Source of the DNA: Ciona intestinalis
Taxonomy: Eukaryota > Chordata > Ascidiacea > Phlebobranchia > Cionidae
Reading direction: 5' to 3'
Length of the DNA: 64,000 nt
Assembly (NCBI RefSeq): GCF_000224145.3
Contig: NC_020170.2
Coordinates: 4,232,646-4,296,645, forward strand
Under the pieces are notes generated by a model that saw nothing but the letters and a program-made list of their open reading frames with translations, searched no databases and was not told the origin of the DNA. The translations under genes and the position numbers were made by a program. Positions 13,801 through 25,800 of this stretch are shown here, piece after piece; the first letter of the stretch is position 1, and the number at the start of each line of letters is the position of its first letter.

Positions 13801-16800
13801 ACGCTTGTTGTGGTAGAAAAGTTTAAGCGGTTTTCGCAGCGTGCTGCCCAAATATTTATTTAATTCCACCGAAATCGGTTTTGCTTCCAGTGGAACTTTT
13901 TCTTATCGCATTAATTACTGCCGAGCTCCAGTTTCCTCCCAAGCTAGAGCTGTGAGCCGAAGTGACCCGTGCCGTTTCCCTTACTCGATACAAAAATCAA
14001 TCTTTTCGAGCGAAATGGAGACGTCGTGCTGTCTGAAATAGCGTTTTCTGGCGATAGGTCGCAAACCACGTATCCCTTGCGCTTTGTGGTACCTCGCTTT
14101 GGTTTCCAGTGCTCTATATCCCATTTACGCTGAATACTGGTGATACATACAGCATATAACTTGCTACATACCCATCGCTCTCACATTTCCGACAGGTCCA
14201 GGTACAAGTGATCGAAATTATTTTGTAAACTTCTTTCAAGGGCTCAGGATATCATGATTTCAAAACTATAAATGACCTCACACCCCTTGCCACCCAGTAG
14301 GACCTTTATATATTATAATTTCAACCCGGCGTCGGTGGGAAAATACAAAGCACCCGTGAAATAAATGTCGTGAGAATATCAAACAGGTGTATGTTTTGCC
14401 ACGGGCATCCTAGCATTGTAGCCATGAAACATTGTTAAAATGCTAAGTCACATGTTGCTTGTAAGGCCACCCAGCCCTTTAACCGACACTCGTATCCATT
14501 TACATGAGTGACACTTCTACATATCTACATCCTGTTGCTTGTGATGTATTATCTAAGACATCATATCTGATATACGGATGGTTATTTTTCTCGACAAAAT
14601 GTAGCAAGCTATATATGGCAGTGCCACACAAAGTGTGTATAACCATAAGTCGCCAGTGAGTGTGAAATGCTTTAAAACCGAATATTTTAGTTGCTTTGGT
14701 GACACTGTATATTTACTCATCTTGATATGTGTTCGGTTGGCTTTGTTTCACCTTGTAACTGAATATGTTTACAATAACATTGCGTCGTCATGTCTGTTTA
14801 CCTCTTTGAAAAATAATTGTTTGTAATAGATTGAAACAACTATAGTTTAAAAAGTTATAAACGTAATTGACAAAATAGACTAATTTAAATTATTTTCACT
14901 TCTTTATCAAAAACTGTGTTTTTTTTTCAGCTGGCGGAAAACTTGAAGACGAACTGAAATATACAGCCAGCCAGTCCTCTTCTGGCTCCGAGTCCTCCGG
15001 ATTTACTCTCCAGATGATGATGCAAGCCGGAGAAGACATCACTGATCTAGACTCGTTAAAACTTCACCTTGATGCGGCGATCGCTGCCACCAAAGTTACG
15101 GTGGTTATGTACAACCAGTGAGTAATGTGGCTAAGCAGTTATTTTAAGGAATTGATGACGTCAAAGTGTGGTAGATTTTAAGAGGCGATAGCGAAAGAAC
15201 GCATTTCGTTTGAGATCGCCACAAAATGAATTGACCGACGCTTGCTTGCAATTTGTAGCACTTGGAAAATCACTTGTGTTGGTTGTTACATGTAACTTGT
15301 GTTTGGTTGTTACAAATACGAATTACGACCGCTCGCGCCCACTGTATAAACGTAATTTAAACTACATCGTTTATCAGTCAACTGAATACAGTTTAACCCG
15401 AAAACTAGCGTAAACCACCGGTCCAATAATGTAGGGATTTTAGCCTTTTCCGGCTACAAGGTGCTGTATGGTACAGAGCACCCGTTTTTAAAAACTATAT
15501 CCTATACGACGAGAGGGTGAAACAAATGACATGCATTTAATCATAAGATTTAAAGTGCCGCTTATGTTTCAATAGTTTTGACTCTGTATTAAAAGATAGA
15601 TAACATGAGTTGAATTAAGTTTCAACTCAGGAAGTTCACGACGGGAGGACATATTTTAAGTTCCAGAACAACGGGAGGCCGGGAAAGGGCACCGAATTAG
15701 GCGCATTACTGTCTTCTATCTATTACTTGGCAGCCTTGATCTTGTCTAAGAGAATAAATTTTATTATTTGATTTTCAGGACGTGGTCCTTCAACGACGTA
15801 TGCTACAAGCAGGCTATTCCAGGCGACGAAGACAGTAGCGGGAGTTTTATTTTGTCGGTGAGTGTATTCGTACATCAGGTGTTTTATCGAGGCGCTCTAG
15901 CCGCAGACCGCCATGATTGTGTTCTTGTTAATCATCGAGAGATTGTGCTCACGTCGGCGGGCTTCCTACGCCTTGAAAACCGCGAAGCAACCCCGTCGAC
16001 CCCGGCCTTATTTTGTCAATACGACCGGCTGTATTATTCAAGGAATTCAATATTTTTATCTTTCGTTGTGGCTGGCACGCCAGGCCCTGTTCTTGGATGT
16101 GGGTAAATAATCGATTCGGGCACCAGTGGTTCGTTCAGCGCGTTTAAAAATAAAACTACAACCGTGGTATGGGTTATACTGACAGGCATGACTTGTGGGC
16201 AAAATAGCGGAGTTTATTGCAACTACCCAACAACGCATCGATGAAAGCATAGCAAAATACATATTTACGAGCATTTTTTCATAAATTTATAGAAGAATGG
16301 GCGGAGATGAGACACCTTTTTCATGTTTCGCAAGGTGGTTCATGCTTCTTATGTTTTCCGCATATTGGAGAGATAGGTTAAATTTCTATGCAATAAATTT
16401 ATTTTTCCCCAGACCCTGGAGCGTGTGTTCCCATGCTTTATCATTGGTCCACTGGATTGCTTCTGGGAAGGTTCGAAACTTCTTGGCCCAACACCCCCAA
16501 TCTACTTAGGCCCGTAAGTATTTAAACCTTGTAATATAGGCTGGTAGATACGATGTACTAGTATATTAAAAAACGTACAGAACGGTTAAACAATCTAAAA
16601 ACACCCAAACGATTAAGCGGGGGAAATAAAATGTAAACTAATACTTCAGTCATATTTACGCACGTTCATTTTATTATTTTTTTGAAACCCATGAATTATT
16701 CGTACAATAGATTCGTTGCTTTAAAGGTTTTTCTTTAAATTCAAACGTCATTTGTACGATTATCTACCTGATGGTCCCAAAGTACTTCTGCTAATGCGAC

Positions 16801-19800
16801 AGCTTTTAATCTTGGCTGACGTTGGATGTCTTAGTCGTGCGACTTAATCTCACTTTAAATTTAATTAGGGCTTATGTGCTACGAAATACGTAACCGTCAA
16901 AAAGTTCAACGAATTGTATTTTATGATAAATATGTTTCGCCTAAAATGGCATCATCAGTCTCTTATTCAAGTACAGTTTAAAAAGAATTTAAAAAGGGAC
17001 TGCTTTAAAATAAAATACTGATAATACCATTTCAGGCGGAATATAGTAGAGTGGGGGAAGGTGGGACATCCCTAGCACATACTATTCAAATGTACCGGTT
17101 GTTTTAAACCATTTAAAACGGTTTATATGAGTCGTTAGTATACGGTTATATAATTTTTTAAATGTTCTTTGTTTACTACCAAATGGGACGAGAACATAGA
17201 ATAAAAAGGTGTTCCATCTTCCCCACCCTACTATATATATCGTAGAACAAAATTCGTTCGTTTGATTTTTGTGTGTAACGTAGTACTTGACCCTGAACGT
17301 GTTTTCCGTCTTCATTAGCATTAGATCAAGTCCAGATTAACGAGATCCATCAAAATTACTTTAAAGTAACTTTACTTCTTTACAGGACAATGTCAGATAT
17401 TACATGGAAGTCCATGAACCCATTAGGACTTATCAACACGTTTAGAGAAGCCCTCAGTGAATCGAGCATCGCACCAGAACTCAACGAATATTACGAGCTT
17501 ATGTTACAAGTAAGGTTTATCAAGTTGACCTGTGTTTATGTTAATTTTAAATCTTTGATTCCAAAAAGTTAATCATCTTTCAACGGCTTATCTGGTACAA
17601 CATTTTGGTGTATTATCTGTAGTATGAAAAAACGTAGTGTATTTCTACAGAGGTATAAAACGCCCTTTGCTAAAACATATGTTTTGTTACGCATTGCCAA
17701 AATAATATATGCCAAAATTATTGACTTCTATGTTCTTATTTAACAAAATAAACATCCAAAAATACAAAACTATCGCAAGTTTAATAACATTTAGTTATTT
17801 AAAAACCATTATCCACTTTCATTTATTCTAATATTAAATCTATAGGCTGGTATTACCAACGGTTACACTGATCGTTGGTGTTTGGACCCAATGGACGACG
17901 AATGTCCAGAGACAGCACCTAACTATCATTCTAAAGAGGTAGGTCTTGTTTTATAGTATAATATTCTATATAGGTGAGTCCTTGTCGGATTTAGACCAGA
18001 TTTTTCCAAATACCCTCAAACCCTCTGGCCGCTTTTGTATGTCGTTTATGCGGCCAGTGAGAAGAAAATAACGTGATTTAAATTACTTGTATGTTGTATT
18101 ATAATCGTTAAATTTACTCTGAAATCGAGAGGTCTTATTCACAAACGGATCTGTCATATAAATCGGTTCAATTTGTGCTTATATCGATTAACATAATATA
18201 TCCCTGTTTTTTGGCTTCTTGTTATTTCTATAATATGTTGTTTGAATTTGAATCATTAAGTTTTCATTCCAGCTTCCTGACGTGAAATCAATTTTAAAAG
18301 CTGGCTGCAGTGGATTCGCAACCAAGGTGATGCAATGGCCTTTGGATTTAATTGTGGGTGGAATAAAATACAATGGTACTGGGGCAATTGATAGGTAAGA
18401 AATTGAAAATCCTTTAAGTTGGAACTGCACAGAACCGTCGCGTGAACGTATAGCTTATATCCTTGCATGGTATAGTGCAGCGACAGTTATTTTAACATGA
18501 GTCTTCTGTCTCATACACCTCGCCCGCTTTCAAGTTACCATGTATGTAACATTATGGATATTTTTTTTGTTTTGGATATTTCTCTTTTTTGGAATTAATG
18601 GCTGACAATTTAGACGACCCACAAGGAACCACTTTGGTTTTAAGCATCTCGCTGTAGCGTTTGACTTGGTACCGCGACAGAAGAAATCTTAGACTGCTTA
18701 AATAAAGCGTATATCAGCTAGTTGGGCTGTTATGGGTTCGTTGAAATACCGTATGAGGGTCTTAGTTATAAATCTGGGTCCCACAAACGCTCGCAATGCC
18801 GTGCAATAGTCGACGACGCGTGCCCGACCGAGACGAAGCATTTGGCGCAAAGCGAAACACACGTTCGCCGTTGACAGAATTCCTACCGTGGGCGTTTGAT
18901 GCATTACCGACGCTGACAAAATGCAACGTATATTCTCTTGATAAGACTTTGTTTCCCCGAAACAGGTGGTCTAGGCGTGAGACCTCGTACCATAGAGGGC
19001 ACCGACGCTCGATTTAATGATTCCGAAAAGTATTTTGAAACTTTTTTAGCACTGACCCGGCAAAAAAACGAAAAACTTAAAAGCGTGGTCGATGAAACGT
19101 TTTATCATCGCGTACGGCTTTGTTATACGAGATCTAAAGCGTGTGTGGCGGAAGGTGTAGGGGGTAAATGCATTAAGCTCCACCGGGGTCGTGCTTAAGC
19201 CATAATGGAGAAAAACATTTCGGGTGTTCATGCACTTTTCGCCCGCTTCGTTCGTTCGTTCCAAATATTTTGTCACGGCGAATTTCCTCCAAATACCTGT
19301 AATCTGCTTAAGACCAATTACAAACATAAACTTTGACACTGTTTACCGACTCAGCTCATTCCTCGCGTGCCGAATGCAGGACAATGTAACAGGCGTACCT
19401 TCGCGGGTGTCGATCACCGACCACCCCCAGCCAAACCAATATAGCTGTCTTTCCCATATTTCCGTTTGCCGCCTCTACAAGCCATGTATGGAGAATAAAG
19501 CTGGCCCCTGCTCGTGTTTCAAATCGAGTCATATCAGCTTTGCACGAATACAGTAGCGTGCCTTCGCAGCTTCAAATAACGAAGGCCAACATGGTTCGTT
19601 TACCACACGCAACCACAGCGGTAGCAATGTCGCGAGAATTCAATATATCACAAGCTTTTGACATGCGTATTTGTTCTCATTTTCAAGTACAGTTCATAAT
19701 GTTTTCTGTGTCCATAGCCAAATAAAACGGCGAAATTTTTACAAAACGTTTAGTATGGTGGGGAAGATGGGACACCTTTTCATTTTATTTTCTTATCCCA

Positions 19801-22800
19801 TTTGGTTGTAAACTTTTTACAGAGACTTATTGCAGAGAACATTCAAAGAATTACGTTTCCCTATGACTTTTATTGTTAATTGTTTAAAATACGATCGGTT
19901 TCGATATTATGTGCTAAAGGTGTTCTTTCTAACCCCACAAAACTATATTCACTTTTTGTCCACCAATCGTCAATGAAAATTTTGCCCACCAAAATCCCAA
20001 AGAAAACTTAATAAATCATAATTTCGAATATATAAGTCCCCATATTTTCTGGCAGTGCTCAAGGTCTCCAAACTCTGTTCCAACTCATGGGTTCAACCAA
20101 CATGTACAATTTCCACAACTCGATCAAAGGGGGTCCCACTTGGTCCTTACAAAAGGCAGAGGCTGTTTTGTTGGCTTGGCAAAGAAAATTTGCAGACGTG
20201 AGTTAACTTATTCAGTTTCAGGCACTCTGAGAATCATTAGTAAAATTGTACGTTGGTACTAAATATATAATGTATAAAACCATGATGATTTCCGTGATTC
20301 GGACCCTGATCTGTAGTGTTAATAAAGTTGGACCGTTCTCGTAACAACATAATATTCAATATCTAGTGCTACAAAATAAGTAACAAACAAATTTCTAACG
20401 AATATTGTACCATAAAAGATATATATTTATAAGTTTTATCTGTTACGTATTTTTTTACACTTTGTCCTAACCAAGAATGGTTTACACTTTGGTAATGTGG
20501 CAAACCATTACTTGTATATTTCACCATTAAATACACTAGGAATTATATAATCACGGTATGCCCAAAATTTTACAGACTCTGTTCGCCATTAAATCAAAAA
20601 AAGTCGAAGATAAAATCTACGCATTCACGGGTGCGACAGCTACCGATATTTTGAACGAATTCTCGAATATGAGCACGATGCGAGTAGTTGGCGGTTACTT
20701 GCTTATGGTAAGCCTATTTATAGTAAGGCGGGGGAAATGGAACACGTTTTTATTCTATTTTCTTCCTATTTGATTAGTGAACAAAGAACATTCACATAGA
20801 ACGCTGTTAATTGTTTAAAACATGAACGGGATACTTGGATATTATGTGCTAAAGGTGTCCATCCTACCCTACAGTACTATATGCTAATGGAAAAATCTGA
20901 AACTAAATATTTACTCACAAAGTTATATGTAAGTAACTTGTAAGCGAGCACATGGTGTATTAAACAAAACACTCATGTTATAACGACTATCGTTGCGCGG
21001 CTACCCAACGATAAATTGTCATTCACATTATATTTTCAGTAACTTCTGAATTTTATTTTAAAATTTAATCTTTTTTTATTCTCTATAGATTGGTTATGCC
21101 TGCTTATCACTTATGAGAAGTAAAGCATCAAGGTCCCAAGGCTTGGTTGGAATATTAGGTGTGGTTCTCGTAGCGCTTTCTGTAGCTGGGGGTCTTGGTA
21201 TTTGTTCAGCCATTGGAATTAGTTTTAATGCAGCTTCAACGCAGGTAAATGGGTTTCATGAAATCGAAATTTTGACATTTTCCAAAATGTCAAATATCTG
21301 TTCACACTCAAGCCGTTCCGAATGACGGACGAAATGTTAAAATAAAAGTTACTCAAAAAAAATTTTTAAATGTCATGTTGACAGTTAAGTATTGCTGAAT
21401 GGGTGACAAAATTTTTAGAAAAAAATTAAAAGTTGAAAAAAATATGTTTTCATAGGCCTGGTAACAGAAGGAACAGAATATGTTGACAGTTATTCAAAAT
21501 AGCTCATCTTTCCAAACCATCAATCAATTAAAACTAAAGAGATTTTAATTGCATTACATTATACTGTATAAGGGTTAGAATAAAATGATATAACATGTAT
21601 TAGTTTTGAAGGTTGTTATAAACAGGTCAAATAAAAACCAAAAATAAATGCTATGCTATTATACAGTTTCCTAAGAAAACTTTTATTTCAGGTTTTACCC
21701 TTCCTTATGCTGGGCCTGGGTGTTGACGACATGTTTCTGATGGCACATCACTTCGGAGAGATTGCTGTGTTAAGCTACATCCCATTCAGCGTGAGTGTGT
21801 TATCATATATATGTTAAATTCAGACGTATAGTACTGTGGGGTAGAAGAGGATATCGTTGGCACATAATATTCCATATTTTTTAATCCTGGTTTTAACAAT
21901 AAACAGCGTTTTTTAACAATAAACAACGAGTTGGAGGTTACGGTTATATAATTATTTGAATGTTCTTTGTTTACTACCAAATGGGATAAGAAAATACAAC
22001 GAAAACATGGTCCATCGTACTCTAACCTGCTATACATAGTAAAGTTAGACTGTTAACGATATTCTACAGATGTATATACAACGTTGTACACTTACAGTGT
22101 TCTTTTTATATTCTTATGTTGCATAAACATGTAATATAATCCCTGGGTGTTTGGTTCTAAACAAGTTCAAAGCCATTAATCAAGTTTACATATACTGCAC
22201 ACACCCAGTTACCACCTGTTTTAATAAATCATACGTGGCTCTTGTGTTTGTTACGCCCAGTCTACCTGAAGCGTAGCGCTATAACCTATTGCAGACACAA
22301 CAGCCAATATTACTTGAAATGTTTTTAAAATATCGGTTTCTTAAGTCGAAAAGCTAATACCAATCGGGTTTGGGGTGAATGGTCTTATATCGTTAAGACT
22401 CGTCATATTTTTAGCTTACGTGGGCGTTGAACCAAGTGTGACGTCTATATTACGTGTTTTCATTAATCCGGCACAGTGGTTAGCACGACTACCTCTAACT
22501 TAAACAGACGGGGATTGATGCTGCTACCTTGGTGGGCGTATGTGCTTTGGCAAGACACTCAACGGCAATTTCAACAAAGTAGCCCTTAATGGGATGTGCA
22601 AGTTGTCAGTCAAAACACTTAAAAAAAAAATCTCCAAAATTACATACATGATAACTCGTAAGCAGACATGAGATGTATGAAACAAACAGCCGTGTTATAA
22701 CGACTGTGGTTGCGCCCCCTGCGAGTAAAAACACATTTCATATATTACATTCATTTATTCATATATCTATTTATTTGTAGGAACGAACCGGCGAATGTTT

Positions 22801-25800
22801 GAAGCGAGTTGGTGTGAGCGTTTGCTTGACCTCAGTAGCAATTCTATCAGGATTCCTGTTTTCTCTCATTATTCCCATGCCAGCACTACGGGCGTTCGGG
22901 TTACAGGTAAGCGCTCAATCCCATGTCGGTGGGCCATTATCATTATTTACCTACCACGGCCCACCACGTTTTACCATACAGTGTCCATATTCGAGGCACT
23001 TAAACCCAGCGCAGCTGCTGGACGTCCAACAGTCCGACCCGCATTAGTACAGCGTAGCAGGCGGCTCAGATTTCCAGATCCGGGGCGCGTATGAAGTGGC
23101 ATGGAATAAACCCCTAGAAATCTGCGCCCCATTTGAACAAGCTATAACTTGCCAAAGAAAAGGTGCGAAGGTTAACTTAGGTGATGACAGTTGCTTTCGC
23201 AGAACAAACAATCTCTGTCTGATAATTTTAAACCTTTAGAAGTAGGAATGCCTAACTCATTACAGAGCTTTTAACCGCCGGGTTACATTCGCATGTGTTC
23301 AAACTGCGTATATAGCTTCAGTATCTTTCGCCTCTTATCTTAGGGATGAGTGTACAAACTTCAAAGGCCAGATTTTAAGTTCTTGGAAACTTTGCTCACA
23401 AACTATAGTGGCATTTCGGCGAGACAACCGAACCTGAAAATTGCCGGCCGTCCCACCGCCTCCATTAAAGCTGTGTCGGGGCCGTGGACTTAATTTCATT
23501 AGTCGTCGATATAACTACGATCCATAGCATTCGTGTTGTGATTTGGTGCCGGGCTGTGGGAAAATCGGGCCCCGCTCAGTTGGATGCGGACGTGGTCCTG
23601 CCGCAAGCGAGCCTAAGCGTTTCACCTGCAGCTGTTCTCAGAACCATATTCGGCCAACGTAAATTGCGATCTTTTTACGATAGAAATTCCACCTCTCTTC
23701 GATGATTGGCTAACGCGGTGGGCGGTACACGACGTCTGGTATGGCCACCTGAAAGCACTTTAATCAATCCGCAGATTTATCGACATTTCGTTATAGTTCC
23801 AGGCTACACCTTATAAAAGCATCGCTAATTCACATAACGCTACAAGAATTATGATTTACGAGATTTAAAAAAACAGAAGTTCTCAGCAACCAGCGTAGCG
23901 AATTACGTAAGCGAAACTTTGTTGGTACATTCTCTACCGCGCCCGTTTCGCCTGACTCCCTGACTGTTTGATCAATTGTGTCATACATTATCCAGAGCTT
24001 TGCGAACTGTAGGCACTGTATGCACCGCTGCGTTATACCGCCCTCCAGTCGACCGTCATTACAGTTACGTATTTACAAACAAATGTTCTACCACCCGACT
24101 GTAATCATGTTTGGATACGGGGCTGTTGCAGGATTGTTTTCATTCTTGCTGCAAAGGCATCTGCAACGTCGCCTGTGTAAACCAGGCATTCCTCCGCTTT
24201 GGGGAAACTGACAGCCGACGATAATAGCACAAAACTCGCCATGTGTGGTCTCACTCTGCGATCGTTGCTCGCTGTTTATTCGCTCGCAGTTATTCTGCGC
24301 GGAGCAGTTTAAGCGGTAGAAAAAAAACGTTAAGGCTCGACGCATTCCTCCAGGCCCGTAGGCAGCCATCAAGGCGACAGCTGTTTATCAATACCTCGGC
24401 AGTTCGTTCACTCGTTCGGGCAGATCTGCTGAACACAGAGCCGCCTTTGGTGCGATTGGCGACCGATCGAAAGATGGACGGCCGTCTGAACGACAGACCT
24501 TCATGAATGCCTACATTGTTGGCAGTAGTGAGTTACCACCCCTCCAGTATATGTCACGTTGAGAGAGTGAAATTTATCGAAACGTGATTCGCACCCTTAA
24601 CAAGGGGATCAGTACATACTTTCATTCGCCGCAAATGCCATTTCGTTCAAGTTCCAAATACCAAACGTAAAGTCGTATGCTAAAAAGGCCGCCACCGTGA
24701 GTGCCGATCCACAAGCTTGTTTCCTGCGCTTCCGCGGCGAGATAAAACGAAAGAGTGCGATTCTCCAATCTTTGAAACAGGACGTTTAACCGCTTGCTTG
24801 TTGTCGCTTGTCGAAGTCGACCAAAGGGTAAGTTGAAAAAGCTTAGTTTCAAAGCTCGCCGCCCGAAATAGAAACCACGGAGACGTATTGTAAATGCTTC
24901 CTATCCAACTAACTGTATTCGACAACCACTTCCGAGGATCCGATCTCCTGCGATATACATAATCGGCGATTTGTGCAATTTCGTAACAGTATTTTAAATT
25001 GCTAATAATTTTAAAGGAAAAAATTTGTGTTTTAACCGTTATATTAAATCACAGGCAGCAGTCGTGACCGTATTCAACCTGTTCTCCGTTCTTGTCATTT
25101 TTCCATCAATTTTGAGCCTTGACCTGCAACGTAGAAGAAACAATAAACTCGACATTTTCTTCTGCTTTGACAGGTAAGTAAAAACAGTAACAAAACTCCT
25201 ATATTATAATCTTTACTGTGGACTACATTTTTTTTTAATTGGATGAATAAATATAATTTATTTGTCCTCACGTGGCCGGGTAACGATAGTAGGTATAACA
25301 CGGGCGTTTTCTTGCCCACTTACGAGATACCACGTATTTAACTTGATTATTTTTAGTTAATGTTTTTTAAGTATTGTTTAATTTTTGACAACTTAGACAA
25401 CGCCCACAATACTAGCAGCGTCGGGCCTCGAACACGTAAACTTCTGCTTGAGGCCGTTGCTTACCTCTTTAATAAACGACACTTTGTTTACAGCAAAGGA
25501 GTAAACGACGTAGTTGACATAAGTGCACAAAGCAACGCTGCAAGACACCAGCAACAATGTCCAGCACATCACCCACCAGTGTACAACTGCTCTCCCTTAC
25601 CTGGTAGCACCCTACCCGTTGTAGAAGGCACAGAAGCTACCATTACCATGCACCACACTGTGCAGGTAAGATTTTTCCATTAAGCAATAGTTCTGTGCTT
25701 TAACATTTTTGTAAGGGGACATATCTGACCTAAATATCAGGACACGATCTAATCCATATAGAATAATACAATCTAATACTGTTTTTTTTACAAAGGCTTA

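Larger units (their letters stand above)
9524..14930 (+). other. Patched intron 2 (5.4 kb)
   Basis: Holds a degenerate MITE-like copy at 9808-10066 and a better one at 13393-13585. Between them (10080-13390) no repeat family is visible and composition is more even. This block contains the exact reverse-strand Gli consensus at 10775. GGCCACCCA at 14465-14473 is 8 of 9 to the same consensus. No exon is recognised. Confidence 0.55.
9331..20197 (+). other. ptch: Patched exons 2-9: TM1 and first extracellular domain
   Basis: Residues 420-766. TM1 is at about 451-473 in exon 2. The first luminal/extracellular domain follows, with the conserved segments [12 protein letters not shown] (exon 5), a Cys-rich [13 protein letters not shown] stretch (exon 7) and a LQTLFQLM helix (exon 9) close to the vertebrate LQTMFQLM. 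The junction between exons 3 and 4 falls inside MYNQ-TWSF. In other Patched proteins this domain helps form the sterol tunnel and the Hedgehog-binding face. Confidence 0.9.
20576..25173 (+). other. ptch: Patched exons 10-14: TM2-TM6, sterol-sensing domain
   Basis: Residues 767-977. Exon 10 ends in the GGYLLM start of TM2. Exon 11 carries TM3 ([19 protein letters not shown]). Exon 12 has the RND acidic motif GLGVDD, with D874 and D875, in TM4. Exon 13 carries the RTGECLKR linker and TM5, and exon 14 TM6. This is the sterol-sensing domain shared with Dispatched, NPC1 and SCAP. The paired acidic residues, which are linked to cation-coupled transport in the family, are intact, so the receptor looks functional. 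Confidence 0.9.

Noticed and set aside
22475..22500. Possible tRNA gene suggested by the A-box-like cacagtggttagcac
   Set aside because: No cloverleaf can be completed; the same sequence recurs at the head of other SINE copies.
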